Positions 1-11,843 are shown, numbered from the stretch's first letter. The stretch is DNA of 64,000 bases from Schistocephalus solidus (GCA_017591395.1 WEDG01006634.1:16757-80756); one strand, 5' to 3'. The notes: generated from the letters alone by a model not told the origin. Program-made: numbers and translations.

Positions 1-730
1 TTACAGCCTTGTCCACAGATAAATCGTCTAAAATATTATGGGCGCTACGTGAATGATATCTTTGCGGTTGCATCTGAACAAACGGCCATTTCAGCTGTAA
101 TGGATACCATAAATAAGGCGTACCTGTCAATCAAATTTAAACTGGAAGAGGAGCAATCCGGATCGCTCCCTTTCCTGGACGTGCTTCTGAGTATAAGGCC
201 TGACGGAACTATTCGACCTAGGCATGGTCCGGACAATACACTCACTTTGTGAGTTTTGTACCGCTGAACTTTAAGCGCAATTTAGTTCGATGTCTGACAC
301 AAAGGGCGAAAAGGTTCTGCTCGGCCGATAGCATTGACGAAGAGCTTGAGGTTTTAAAAAGCACTTTTTAACAGAATGGATATCCAGATAGATTAATTGC
401 TAAGAATATGACTGAAAGACCACCAAAGCTGCCGGTGTTAATGGCAAACAAGAAACAAATATTCATCAGGGTCCCATTTCAAGAAGACGCAACAAGTGAA
501 CTATTACGAAGGCGCTTAGTAAAGCTGTGTCAAGCACCTTTCCAGCAGCTGATGCCCATGTACTGGTCTCGACCTCCCATCCCATACGGAGGGGCAGGAC
601 AAACTGCCAGCCCAGAACACCTCGATGTGCATTTATTCTTTCATCTGCTCCTGTGGGGCAGAATATGTTAGTCACACGAGCCGGCGTTTGTCCAAAAGAG
701 TACGAGAACACCTTCCAGCATGGATAGAGG
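1..730 (+). pseudogene. Penelope-like element (PLE) remnant: end of RT palm plus GIY-YIG endonuclease
   Basis: Three reading frames joined in order give the 3' half of a PLE. Frame 1 (1-213) reads the RT palm with YVND at about 46-57, followed by FLDVLLSIRPDGTI. A frameshift between about 213 and 225 moves it to frame 3, which continues WSGQYTHFVSFVPLNFKRN and RAKRFCSAD, the usual PLE stretch after the palm, with an in-frame stop near 369. A second shift to frame 1 at about 625 reads CIYSFICSCGAEYVSH then KRVREHLPAWIE, a GIY-YIG-type nuclease core. PLEs encode RT plus GIY-YIG and insert by target-primed reverse transcription (established for the superfamily). The usual YVDD is YVND here, so a catalytic Asp is lost. 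The 5' part lies outside the window. Identification is firm; the subfamily is unknown. Confidence 0.85.
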
Positions 731-1713
731 ACCGCATATTTGACTTAGTTAGCACAGTGATATAAAATGCAAAAGGCCTGATGAGAATTTATCAAAGCTA
801 ACGCATGCTTGCCAAATTGTCTTTGAATTTTCAATGGGAATTTTCGCTACCATTTATTTACATACTTTTTGTATACTTAAGATCACGATCTCTCCCTAAT
901 GCCATGCGAAGGTCTCCCAAGGTATTCCGTGCTTGACTCTCTGCACACCGTTTCGACACCGTGAAATATCGTATCAGCGGAAAGTGGCGACCATAGTCCA
1001 CGCGGTATCTAAAGGCATTTACTGTTTAAAGTACTAAAATGATTCGCACTCAGGAAACAAAATCTAGCTAGCCTAATCTGCCCTACCCAGAATGACCCCA
1101 AAGTGCCGGTAGACGCTTATTTCTTAAACTTAAACTCACGGGGTGATACGACCGAAAATCTCTTACCAGTGCAGTATCCTACGGCTCTGAATTGAACTTT
1201 CCTGCTAGAATCGGACAAGAGATTATAATGGACAACTCTGAATTTGAAATGCGTATACACGCCTTCTTCTTATACGTTTTTAAGTCACTGCTACCGCGAC
1301 TTACATGGTGAATTGAGAAAGTTGCAGAATTATTGAAGGAGTCGCATGATGGTATGTATCTGAAAGCATTTAGAGACTTCTGCTAGTGTATGGTTATGAC
1401 GATGCAGTTCTAATTCAGTTAATGTTGCCTGTGAAGGACCAAATTTCAGGCATCAGTCTTGGCCTCTTTTTCATTTGTTTGCCCGAGGATCCTCGTTTTC
1501 TAATGGCGCAACTGTGGTTCTGCTGTTGTACGAGGCAATAGACCACATACAGTTTATATTTGCGGATGGTGCAAGCTTGAGCTCAAGTAATCATGTCACC
1601 AGACTTTTGCCAATTTCACCAAAATATATCGTACTAAAAGTTTGGTACTGTATGCTGGCACCTGATTGACTCCTACTCCCAACTACTAATCAATAAATCA
1701 ATCGATTAAATCG
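731..1713. other. no gene recognised; holds one copy of repeat R1
   Basis: AT-rich sequence with only short open frames. The 64-codon frame at 1475-1669 has no recognisable motif. The only structured piece is repeat R1 at 1066-1190, listed separately. Confidence 0.5.
1066..1190. repeat. dispersed repeat R1, copy 1
   Basis: About 120 bp resembles 5538-5662 in the same orientation. Shared blocks include CAGAATGA, AAAGTGCCGGT, the CTTAAA..CTCACGG region, ATACGACCGA and the GTGCAGTA segment. The copies differ by substitutions and small indels. No coding potential is shared. It may be part of a retroelement untranslated region, but nothing in the window shows which one. Confidence 0.6.
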
Positions 1714-1970
1714 AACGAAGTGATGGTCTCATTTGACATGATATCAGCATTCACATTCATCCCGCCGAGGTGAGCACCAGTAGTCGTGCGGAAGAAACTT
1801 GAGGGGTCATACAACGAAACCCAGAGTTCGCTCGAAATCGGACAACTTATGCGGCTGCTCGAATTTTGTCAAAATACCTACTTCACCCTTGCCGGCGATA
1901 CCTAGGAGCATATAAAGGCAACTCCAATGGGCTCTCGAATCATGGATTTAGTGGCCGCATTGGTCCACAT
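1714..1970 (+). pseudogene. PLE reverse transcriptase fragment (palm motif A region)
   Basis: The frame starting at 1714 reads NEVMVSFDMISAFTFIPP, the PLE motif-A block (normally VSFDVVSLFTSIPP) with the catalytic Asp present. It continues through two stops to GQLMRLLEFCQNTYFTLAGD and KATPMGSRIM, matching the PLE block that normally reads TYF..G..Y.Q..GTPMGSP. It lies downstream of the 1-730 fragment although it codes for a more N-terminal part, so the two are separate insertions or a rearranged copy. No start, no GIY-YIG, two nonsense codons. Confidence 0.8.
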
Positions 1971-2307
1971 ACCATTCAGAAAACAAGAAATACAAAAAAA
2001 CATTTAATTTATGATTATTTATATACGATGTGACTATTCACAAAAATGTAAGCCCCTTTAATCAAAATATGTCCACATGGATATTGATCTGATTGTATGT
2101 AAACCATTTGTCAAAATAATATGTACTTCACGAACGGGTGTATCAAATCATGTCGTAGTGTGTGCAGACCTCCAACAGCAGAGATTGTGGATGAACTGTC
2201 GTACTCGGCGACGCCAGTCAATTCGCGTCTTAAGGAGGAAATTGAGGAAAATTAGGACAACACATTTAAGTTTTATTGTATGCAAACAAAAATACTGTTT
2301 CGCTTAC

Positions 2308-2590
2308 CTTATTTTTAGGATGGACGGATGGTTGGGCAGATGCGATTGGAGAAGGTTGAGTCGACGCAGGCGGCGGTGTCGTGGGGTAGGGTTGGTCGGT
2401 GGTCAGACGTGGGGACCAGGAGAAGGGGAGATGCGAGGAGGGACAAGGAAAAACGGAACATTGTGATCTGAGGCGCTCTTGAGTGCAAAGTGACGTAGTT
2501 GGCAGAGAGTTAAGAGAACTCAGGGTATCTGGATGTGGTGTAATGACAGATAGATTGTTGTTCGAATCGTCTTCATCGGCCGCCAAAGTA
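2308..2590 (-). CDS. candidate host exon, Ser/Pro/Thr-rich, unknown gene
   Basis: On the minus strand an open frame of about 95 codons ends at AAG followed by the donor GTAAGC (intron side from 2307). A possible acceptor (AAAGTCAG) lies just upstream near 2590. The peptide begins with an acidic stretch (AADEDDSNNN) and is then rich in Ser, Pro and Thr (PTTPPPASTQPSP), as in disordered regions of regulatory proteins. No domain is recognised and no connecting exon could be fixed. It could be a chance open frame in a locally GC-richer patch; the splice donor is the main support. Confidence 0.3.
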
Positions 2591-2945
2591 GTCAAAGCAG
2601 CTGACTTTCATCATGTCTTCTTTGAATATTTTGAAGTGGCGTTCGAGAAACTAGTTGACACGGAGCGGATGCGCTGCGTTGACGGCATTTGTATGCCAAG
2701 CACAATTTTTCATAATGTCATTGTACTCAGCTGCTCATGTGTGTGTGCCACGATCTCAAATGCTTACACTCAACAAATATGGTCACTTTTACAGATCTCA
2801 TTCAGCTCCATTCTAATTAAAGTTCTCGTCATCGAAACCCATTTTAGTCGCCTCAAACTGCGATCCATTTGAACCTTGGATATGTAGGCGATGCCTCTTG
2901 AAGTTATTCGGTTGGCTATTTTAATCGTAAGAATTATTCCTGCAG

Positions 2946-3083
2946 ACACGGTGCATAGGCAGCCAGGCAGAAACGCTCCTACGCCGTAAAATAAAATATC
3001 TGTTCGCTGGCACGAAGCTCAGTGAGGATACTCCAACTTCAACTATTCGGACAATGCCACTGGGACATGGAAAAAGACGTTGA
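2946..3083 (+). CDS. candidate terminal exon, unknown gene
   Basis: A good acceptor (TTATTCCTGCAG, ending at 2945) is followed by 45 open codons and a TGA stop at 3081-3083. The peptide is basic (ETLLRRKIKYLFAGTK) and resembles no family I know. Upstream exons were not identified. The evidence is only the acceptor plus an open frame. Confidence 0.2.
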   Translation, partial: TRCIGSQAETLLRRKIKYLFAGTKLSEDTPTSTIRTMPLGHGKRR

Positions 3084-3744
3084 ACATTTACCACTTTACT
3101 ATTCTTCATATCTTAAAGAGCGTAGTTGACTACGAACATTGTTTTATTATCTTGCTCATCAAAACTCGAAAGAAAAGGAATAAGAGGAAAGGAAACCAAT
3201 ATCCAAAATATTTTTCGATTTAATTTTCGAAAGCCCTATCGCTTCCAACATCATAATAAAGCATTGGTTCATCATGCTTCAGTATTGACACTTGCCAGAT
3301 TGTACATCCATGCTTGAAGCATGACCTTCAATATACCCGTTTCCTGCAGAAAAGTGTTGAACTCGCCCAGGTCGACAGTTAGTGGGCTCATGCGATCTTT
3401 AGTTTCTTAACGACCTCTTGAAAATCGCTCTGGTAATGAGTAAATACATAAGCAAACGCATCAGTGTCCTTCATTTTGTTTCGACCGTGAAGCAAACAAG
3501 TTAGATCACAGGAACACATGATAAGACGGCCAGAATAATGCTGAAAAGTAGGTCCTTAATTGGCACTTGTAACTGGACATGGATCTTAACTCCGCGTACA
3601 AAGCGCTCCGTGAAATGCTCAGTTCAGAGTAAGCGAAGATGACAGGCCGCACAGCCAACACCCGCAGTTGAATGAATAGGCAGTAATCGGGCAAGTCAGT
3701 TGCTCTTCTGGTTCATTATGCTCCTACAGGTTTTGATAACAGTT

Positions 3745-4810
3745 GTCTTGGATACGCGGGCGCATTTCTTGACTACTCCTCCGCCTTCCCCAACAATTCC
3801 ACACTATCCCTTCCTTAACAAAACCTCCTCCTGTGGCTCTCACGGTTGGGCAGTTTCTTGGCTCGAATAAAATTTCACTTCCCGCACTCAATTCGTACGA
3901 TTCGGCTGGCGGAAATCAACGGTCCTTCCTAACAACTGCGGAGTTATGCAAGGTGCCACTTGATCCCCTGACCTATTTTGCCTCCACACGAATGATTTAT
4001 GATCGCCAAATTAATGTCTGTTTATTGACATATGCCGATGGTGTTCTTGTTGACCATAGTCTTAAGGATCAGTCGCATACCCAGTCTTTGAATGATGGTC
4101 GGAACCATGTCACAGTATGGTAGTCAGACAAAGGTCTTCTGAAACCGAAAAAATCCGTCCAAATTGTTAATCGACGGTGGGCCTCTATGTCCTGAATCGC
4201 AGGATGTCCTCCCCAACGAGGTACCTTGGCATCACGCTGACATTGACTCTTCAATTCCCCCTTCATATTGATACTCCGTTAACTAAAATTGATAAATTTC
4301 GTAATGTATTCGCCGTGTATGTTCATACCACACACCAAAATCACGAAATCTGGCGATATTTATATGCTTGTATTCTCCCTTTCATTCTCTATGCTTCGTC
4401 TGTTATTTTTCTACCATTGCATAAAATGGTTTTGCTGGGTTCAAAACACGCCCTCCGAATGTTCTCGTCAGCTTTGGCTGTTTATTTTTATTGTTTTTAC
4501 TGGATACAGTAATAGAAACGCAACTTCACAATGGTTATAAAATTCACCAATCTAATTATTGACGATGTTGTCCATCCCCTCCATTCTGGCCTAATTGCCG
4601 TGAAGTCCACCCACCTCATGTGCCGAGGCTTCGAACATATCTGTTACAGTACATCGGCATGCCAGCAATCTGTGCTAGCAAGCTATCTAAAGTGTAAAGG
4701 GACAGAAAGCTAGAAACGGAGATTGAAATTGTCTCCCCATTAGATGTCCAGTTTTTACCTGTTGACTATGTTAAATTATATTATAGTCACAGTGAATGTT
4801 GCCACTGCGT
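3745..4810 (+). pseudogene. CR1-like non-LTR retrotransposon remnant, family B (RT plus 3' UTR)
   Basis: Conceptual frames with several stops and shifts show an RT: FLDYSSAF (motif A with the catalytic Asp), then an area reading SVYxHMPMVF that corresponds to the YSDDMVIGH box of the sister copy at 44065-44430. After that come SHTQSLNDG, LGITLTLTLQFPLHID, YACILPFILYASSVIF and finally ALRMFSS, DTVIETQL, the usual non-LTR thumb/tail region. The stretch from about 4630 to 4810 is nearly repeated at 9912-10130, so it is the 3' UTR of this family. Autonomous copies of such elements encode an endonuclease and RT; only the RT half is left here. The CR1 versus Jockey assignment is tentative. Confidence 0.7.
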
Positions 4811-5205
4811 TTGCAGAAAATTTTGAAAGATACGCTTAAAATAAAGCGTATTCCTCTCTCTGTCTTGCACTCGCCAAAAAGTGAAGAGAGTCTTTATTGG
4901 AAACCGTAAATTTCTCGAGTGACTGCCGTGTCCTTATAACTCAACACACTCCCTTTCAGACGAAAAGGCCACATCCGCCGTAACTCTCAACCAAATAGCC
5001 GCCAATTTCCCTGCCTATTCTGAGGCAATGCGAATTAAAGAGATGCAGATTTCACTTGAAACCGTTGGCCTATAACTCAAGGCACCTGTAGTAAAATTAT
5101 ATACGCCAGATTTCCTACTGAAAATGTGTTCATCATCGATGTAATCTTTAAATGAACAAGCTTAAAAATTGTAACGTAAAGTGTGAAAAGCACAAAGGTA
5201 CTTAC

Positions 5206-5463
5206 TGTGTTCCAAGGCCGGAAGATATAACGGTTTGTCGAGCGCCTTGACTTTCGGCAACCAGACATTAACGTAGTATGCCCATACGCGCGACATCCCG
5301 TCAGTACGTTCATGTAGCTCCATCGTTTTTCGTATGAGGACGCCCGTTTTGATCCAGCAGGCTGGTTCAAACTGCAGTCATATCGATCGTGACCGCGGTC
5401 GTATTGCAAAGCCATGCCGTGTGTGCACGAAAATATGCAGCAGAAGGCCGTTAGTAGATTGCT
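5206..5463 (-). CDS. candidate internal exon of 86 codons, unknown gene
   Basis: The minus strand shows an acceptor GCTTTATTTAG just upstream of 5463 and a strong donor ACA/GTAAGTACC after 5206. Between them are exactly 258 open nucleotides (86 codons, phase 0 at both ends). The peptide is Cys-, Tyr- and Arg-rich (for example DRYDCSLNQPAGSKRASSYE and RKSRRSTNRYIF) and begins with a short hydrophobic Cys-rich segment. I do not recognise it. Neighbouring exons were not found, and relics on both sides suggest it could also be an unrecognised transposon exon. Confidence 0.35.
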
Positions 5464-5537
5464 CTAAATAAAGCATATAAATATTTAAAAGATCAACAAA
5501 GGCACAGATTTGCATTTTCAACCCCCTCAAAATTTCA

Positions 5538-5662
5538 GCTGGCCTACTCTACTCTACGCAGAATGAACTATAAAGTGCCGGTTTATGTAAATTGCATAAA
5601 GCGACTTAAAGTCACGGTCCAATACGACCGATAAGCTCTAACCGGTGCAGTAGCCCATGAGA
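5538..5662. repeat. dispersed repeat R1, copy 2
   Basis: Same repeat as 1066-1190, same orientation, with shared CAGAATGAAC, AAAGTGCCGGT, ATACGACCGA and GTGCAGTA blocks. The homology stops at about 5662. A minus-strand open frame of 100 codons (5612-5914) overlaps its right edge, so its last residues come from repeat sequence. Confidence 0.6.
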
Positions 5663-6734
5663 TCCCAAGTGACTTAAGATGATTATACAACAATTACCCT
5701 TTAGAAGTTGTTTTAAATTGAGTGAGGAACCAGCATATCTCAGAAAAATGTGCGTGTGATCTGACTGAGGATGGAACGACGCATACTTGACTTCACCAGT
5801 GGTTGAATTCACCTCAAGTTTCACTATTTTGGACGAAGATTCTTTTCTGCGCTGATTAACTGAAACTAGTTCTGACTTCAGAAGCCAACACGTTTCGTCC
5901 CTAACTATGAGCACAAATGCGAAATATAAATACCATCGCCAAGTTAGGCATCATCTGCAAATCAAACCCAAATTAATGGCACATGAATGACAATGTGATA
6001 GTCTTCTATAGGATATGCGACCATATCAGTTGAGATTTATCGGCCTATTAACAGGAAGAATGTTCAAAATGACGGGAATTAATAACATTTATTTTGTGCT
6101 GAGGTCGGAACTTATTAGGACAATCTTCAATGTATAATATTTCAGTGTTGTTCAAATGGAAAGAAAGGCAAGTATTTAATTGCGTATTTGCTTCGATAAC
6201 GGTTACCTGACTACTGCGAATGTCATTTAGACATCTTTGCTTTCCCAGTACTTGTTCAAGTCAATGGATAAGGCCAATAGCATAGATTTCATCAAATGTA
6301 ATAGCAACAAAATATATATCTGAATAAGTTGTGATTCTTTTGTCTGTTCACACCTCTCATGCAGCCTGTATATCTTCGCGTGTTATAAACTCGCAAGTCT
6401 ATTATCCGATGTTAGCCCTGTTGTTTAAGTGTTCCAGAGCAGTAAGGTCGCGATATAAGAGACATGATTCTGGGATTTGTCTGCTACAGTCCTCACCCGA
6501 TACTCATAATCTTACTGGGAAATATTTTTAGTATAAACTGACGTTTTGTCATTTCATGTTCAGACAAATCCAAAAATTATATGCTTTTTCAGAGCTTTAC
6601 CACTTCGGCACACCCGCATTGTGAGAGTGAAGCTACACTTTCAATTAACAGGTCAGACGTCACAGAGTGTAATCTTAAAATAAAGAATACATTTACCAGG
6701 GTTTGCAGTAAAGTCGTGAAGATGATGGAGTTCT
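5663..6734. other. no gene recognised
   Basis: AT-rich. The only longer open frame is a 100-codon minus-strand frame reaching 5914 that overlaps repeat R1; it is basic and Ser-rich at its start and has no known motif. Nothing else is supported. Confidence 0.4.
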
Positions 6735-8195
6735 AAATAAATAAATAAATTGTATATTTAAGGCCCAGAGGGCCCATCATTACAAACTTAGTACCATGGT
6801 TTAAATAAATACAAAGTGGATAATTGCTGCACTATGTGAGCATCCATATGAACAGCAGAAATGAGTAATATGGTAAACATATCCGATTCAAAAAGATTTT
6901 GCCATTTTTAAAAACAAAAAGTCAACAATCTTTGGCATATACGGTGAACTGGAAAAAGAAGCAGTAAAAAAACTCCTAGGGTTAAATCGGAGGCGGAGTT
7001 CGGCGAGCCGCCAATTTAGTACAGAAAAAACTGCTTCACTAAAAAAATTACTAGCTAAATGCAATGGGATAGTATTATGATGTTGCTGACTACGTATGAG
7101 GGTTCGGGACGCTCCTTTGTCGGGTGAGAGATAATATAGCAGTCAGAGCTACTGTTTATAAACACCAGTGGAGGCGAGAGAGGACGAACTCATCGTAGAC
7201 AACATGGTCGAAACGAAGACGGGACAGTAGAGGTCACGAGATCATCATCGAGATGCGACCTTGCTGACTGTATAGTCCATCACCAAAGAGGCGAAACCAT
7301 CAGAACCCACCTCGATCATCAACAGAACCTGGAGACTATCGTCAGGGTTGCAAAATTCGGAGGTAAGTATGAAGGTTGTCAAGAGTTGGCAATGCTAGTT
7401 TAAAAGGAGGGGAAGAAAAAAAGTAAATGCAAAGATTGACTCTGCAGAGGATGATGGAAATATAATAAGAGACCAATTTAATATCAAGAGAGCTGCCTCA
7501 AATACCAGGAGGACCCTTTTCAAAAATCCAAAAGTTGCGAGTTTGGGAAGGAAACAGACAATAAGGACTTTATATCTTCCAAAGTTAAATTTTTGCGTAA
7601 TTTGGTTTTGAAAATAGCTAATGTAGACGACAACCTAATTTGCAGTGGTAAATTATTCCATATGAAAGCATATTTGGAGGCAAAAAACTGCGACCGGTTA
7701 GTTGTTGAGCTAAGGGGTGGTGAAATGATCATGGAGGAATTACGAGTGGCATAGGGTCGATTTACCGGAGTAGGAGCGTTAATTCGTGGGAGATTTGGGC
7801 TAGAGTTAACACGAAACTGGAAGCAGAGACCGGCTTCGAGTCTTCTAACCCACAGAAATTTAATGTTTGCTAACTAGCATCTATCCGTATAGAGATACTG
7901 GATCCAGGAAGAGAAAATAGTCTTCGAGTAAAAACCCTCTGAACTTTTTTTCAATCTTACTGCGGTCAGAGGCGTTCATCAGCCCAAATAGGGGACAGCA
8001 GTATTCTGAGGATAGGAAGAACAAACCTGCGGTATAGGTTTAACTTTATTTCCGGAAGGAAGAAATTATGTGATATAAAACCACATATCTGTGCAGCCTT
8101 TGCAGAAATTTGATCTGCATGAGGCGATAATGCTAGCTTATTCGTGTAACTTAGACCTAAGTCTTTTATGGTTGATCGTTCTTAAAGTGTACTAT
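6735..8195 (-). pseudogene. CR1-like non-LTR retrotransposon, family C: RT C-terminus and 3' UTR
   Basis: Reading the minus strand from 8195, the frames give TIKDLGLSYTNKLALSPHAD, SAKAAQICGFISHNFFLPEI, KLNLYRRFVLPIL and then, after frameshifts, a region with NAPTPVNRPYATRNSS. The final open frame (7732-7520) has SKYAFIWNNLPLQIRLSSTL followed by FKTKLRKNL. This is the classic C-terminal end of CR1/Jockey-like RT proteins (WN.LP..IR...SL..FK..L). The 780 bp beyond the stop would be the 3' UTR, ending in a short TTTA-type tail (AAATAAATAAATAAAT at 6737-6752 on the plus strand). The catalytic palm is missing (5' truncated). Family membership below clade level is inference. Confidence 0.75.
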
Positions 8196-8389
8196 TTTTG
8201 AACTCACATAGGGGCCTAAGGTCCCTCAGCGAAAACACACGATAAACCACCGTAGTCTAGACCACACAAAAGCACACAACCTACACCAACACACGCACAG
8301 CACCACCATCGCATAAATCCCTCAGTTAAAGCTGATGCGTTTGAACCCATCACGGCTTTCTGTCAGTCGTAGTTTTCAAGGCTGCCATC

Positions 8390-9910
8390 CCTCTAACTCT
8401 CTGCCCTCCTCCATGTCGTTCCTCTTCCCAATAAACTACCGTCTTCATACCTATATTTTCCTCCAGGCTTCATTCTCTCCTTTCCATCTCCCCCATGATC
8501 GAAAAAGGCCTATGACCAGGGTGACATGTAATCACGTCTGCGGTCCAGTCTAATCGGTCGTTCTGCCACTTATCCAAATCGTAGCCACCTGGGATGACTC
8601 AGCAGCTCTATTTACGGACAGCACTGCTTACCTCCTCGCAGTGGATTTGGCTACAAAAGTTTCCCATAATAAATGCAAGCTCTCAAGACAGCTGCAGCAG
8701 ACCGTGGCGAACATGTTAAATGCCCTTGGTGGCTTCAACGCGCACGTCGGTACAGCGCATGCCACATAGAGAGAACTGCTATGTCCCCATGGTCTCGAAG
8801 GCTTAAATGACACTGCCTCATCCTGACATTGACCTTCTTCCGCCTTCCAATTAAGAAGTAAGTGGCAGCTGCTTCGGGATATGCAGGACGCCTGGATGAC
8901 TTACAAGGCCGTGGATATCCAAGTGTACGTGGACAGCAAAGAATTGAAGAACTTCTTCTATGTAATCAAGGCTGTCTATGGTCCTACAGGCAAATCAGCC
9001 GCTCCTCATTACAGCGCAGACTAACCACTCTGATCATCGACATGACGCAAATCCTGAAGCTCTGCCCGAGCACTTAAGAGGCGTCATCAACCGACCTTCC
9101 AACATCTCGGACGCCGCCATCGACCGACTGCTTCAAGTAAAAATCAACGCCAGATCTGGATCTCCCGCCGTCTTTCCAAGAAACCATCAGGGCCGTGCAG
9201 CAACTCTCTAGTGGCAACGCACCTTGGTCAGATGCGATCGCTGCTGAGGTCTACAAGCACAGAGGCCCCCAGCTTATTAACCACCTCATTTTGTTCTTCC
9301 TGGTGATGTTGCGCACAGGACAGGTTCCCACCGATTTTAAGGACGCAACAATAGTCAACCTCCACAAGAAGAAAGGAAACCATCATGTCTGTGACAATCA
9401 CTGAGGAATCTTGCTGCTGAAAATTGCTACAAATAATATTTAACCATATTACCTCAATCGTCGCAACAATCATATCGAATAAGGATTCATTTTGGAAAGC
9501 CATTGCGCCTTCCGGCGTTATCAAGGCACCACCAACATGAACTTCGCCGCGCGTCTGCTGCAAGAGAAGCGTCAGGAGATTTGGATCCAATTTTACTCTA
9601 CCTTCGTGGATGTGACGAAAGCCTTCGACAAGGTGAATCACGAAGGACTGTGCACAATAATGCAGAAATTATGTTGTCCCAAACAAAGCATGGCCGCGTC
9701 CTCGTGCCTACCCTCTTCAGTCTCATGTTGCCTGCCATGCTAATGGACGCCTATCGTGACGAATTACATAGGCATCTGCTTCGCTTACCGGATGAACGTT
9801 CAACTTCTCCGTCAACGGAGGATGTACTTCCAGTCGCATGTGTCCACCACTACCAACTACGATCTTCTCTTCACCGAAGACTGCGCTCTGAACGCCACGT
9901 TCAATGTCCC
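8390..9910 (+). pseudogene. RTE-like retrotransposon, copy A, heavily deleted
   Basis: The 5' part (8390-8640) holds a pyrimidine-rich tract and a stretch matching the 5' UTRs of copies B and C (GGGTGACATG.AATCACGT, AATCGGTCGTTCT). A scrap of endonuclease follows: NALGGFNAHVGTAHAT, matching [14 protein letters not shown] of copy C. The remaining EN is deleted. The linker (LLRDMQDAWMTYKA, KNFFYVIKAVYGP) and RT then continue: NRPSNISDAAIDRLLQVKIN, DFKDATIVNLHKKKGN, FRRYQGTTNMNFAARLLQ and motif A TFVDVTKAFDKV. Motif C reads FTED instead of FADD (frame near 9860-9880). It stops at about 9910, where a CR1-like 3' end begins. Many frameshifts; dead copy. Confidence 0.8.
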
Positions 9911-9911
9911 G

Positions 9912-10130
9912 AGTCTTCTGACATATCTTTTGCTGTACATCGGCATACCAGCGTTCTGTACTACCGTTTCAAGCAGGCTATCTTAAGTGTAAATAGACAA
10001 AAATGTACAATCCGAGATTGGAATTTTCTCCATATTAAACATCCCGTTTTAACCTTTGACTTTTTTAATTTCTCTTATGATCACTGTAAATGGAGCCACT
10101 GTTTATGTCGAAAATTAAGAGTGATACGTT
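9912..10130 (+). repeat. 3' end of CR1-like family B
   Basis: This stretch aligns along its length with 4630-4850 in the same orientation (shared GTACATCGGCAT.CCAGC, CAAGC..GCTATCT.AAGTGTAAA, GAGATTG.AATT and TGTAAATGG.GCCACTG). It is the 3' terminal piece of the element at 3745-4810, here attached directly to the broken RT of RTE copy A. Most likely a 5'-truncated insertion into that copy. Confidence 0.7.
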
Positions 10131-11690
10131 TGCAAACTTCATTGTGTTCAAACCGTTCGCAGTCACGGCATGATCAGAAACAAATATGTAAAATAGCTAT
10201 CAAAAATCTGAAAGCAACATCATTACCTGCGTTCAAATATGCGTGTTCTCCCGACAATGAAAGATCAACAAAGGCACATATTTGCAGGAGCTTGTGTCAA
10301 GATGAGCTATCATCCCACCATGTGCGACTTTGTCGAACGCCAACAACTTTTGTCGTTTCCTGATCTGGCTGGCATGTCGGCCCAGCACACCCACCGCATG
10401 ACATTTTTTCAGTGGCAGACAAATCCAGCCCGGCTGTATTCAATGAGCTAAAGTTAGTCCCTCTATGGTTTCGAAGGACTAGAGCCATTCTGGAGGACCA
10501 AGATTTTCGTATCAAGCAAACCAATTTTATGGGTTTTATATAAATCTGCAAAGGAAAGTTAGATCTTTCTATCTATAAAAGTATACACTGAATGAGTGTA
10601 AGAGTCCCTGTTACAACATCTGACAGAATGTTATGTGCGTAGCTCACCGTTCACTTATGGCACTCCACGTTAGATATAAAAATGGGGAGAGGCAACAATT
10701 GTCTTATTAGTTGTTATAGAATGACACATATTGAATATATGTCTCTGATAATGGAAGTTCATGTCAGGACGCAGGGTACTTTGAAGAGTTTCGAAGTAAA
10801 TACCCAACATTTGACCAGGATGAGATAACAGTGTGCACGCGAACGGAATTATCGTGTGGAGTTAAAGTAAAATAAAATTATCAGACTAAGAACTTTACCC
10901 CATTCTGCGCTCCTGAAACTTTTAAAGACGGGTTAAATAACCTGCGGTGAGGGGAGTCCCTGAAATGACCGTAACTAAAATCCCGATAAACAACAATAAA
11001 ATTTTATCAGCGGTCAAGCGATACTCGTTCTCCAATATTGCACATGAACTTCGAGTTTCCACATCATCGACACAGGCGCTATCGTCAGCAATGTTCGCAT
11101 CCACGCCACGTGGCCTTTTACGTCAGAAATGCCCTGATCGATATGGACGTAGGTTCAATTTGTCTGTAAAAGCAAACGCTGTGGCGTCCGGCGAAAAATG
11201 CACTTCACTATTATTGGTGACGTAGGTGGCACATTTCTACATGGTGCTTGAAAGTATAATTGTACAGAATCCAGGAACACATGGATGAAAGGCGTCTTAA
11301 GAGCGTGGGATGATGCAGGCAGGCAGTCAGTATAGTTGAAAACTTATGGGATGCTGTTGTGATAACAGTGAAAAGCCAAATGTACCTGGAAAAGAAGATT
11401 ATCGGTATACGGGGATGCTTCTAGGATAAAAATACACTCAGTCGTGTTTTACTTCTTATAGCTGCTTCTCTAAACAACCTGCTCTTCGTGATCGTTTGGT
11501 AGTGAACATTGTGTGGAAGACTAGGGACCGTATTGTAAATTTCCCAGAACGGAACGAGTCTCAGAATCTTGTCTGTAATGTCAAGACCCTAGGAGACAAG
11601 GGCATCTATCTGGTGCTCAGTGTTTACTGACCGATTCCGGACAGACCCGGCAAAGAGCGGTTAGTGGAATAAGCAGTAGTAAGGTACCGC
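10131..11690. other. no gene recognised
   Basis: Mixed AT-rich sequence. A 27-bp segment at 10258-10284 (AAAGATCAACAAAGGCACA..) recurs at about 5489-5515 with one mismatch. The 92-codon plus frame at 10947-11225 and the frames at 10239-10551 have no recognisable domain. Confidence 0.4.
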
Positions 11691-11843
11691 TAAAGACAAA
11701 AAGAGCCTGTTATGGTCATGACTGGCTTATTATAGTTGTCATCTGTTCGCTATTCGTAACCCTATGTGTTGCGCAAACCTTGCCTAAACTCCGTGACCGG
11801 TCGATTAAATTTCGAATGCCCTAACCGACTGCGCCACGGGCTC
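11690..11843 (-). repeat. tRNA-derived SINE, copy 1 (degenerate)
   Basis: The minus strand from 11843 reads GAGCCCGTGGCGCAGTCGGT then TAGGGCATTCG, a tRNA-like head with a good A box (TGGCGCAGTCGG). The B box is poorly kept. The body downstream (minus) is not clearly delimited. SINEs of this kind are transcribed by RNA polymerase III from the internal A and B boxes. Confidence 0.55.

Noticed and set aside
2077..2466. 129-codon plus-strand frame, Arg-rich
   Set aside because: It is opposite the Ser/Pro-rich frame on the minus strand and its Arg/Gly-rich end mirrors that composition; no motif or splice support.
6737..6752. Functional microsatellite or polyadenylation cluster
   Set aside because: The short AAAT run is simply the 3' tail expected at the end of the minus-strand CR1-like element.
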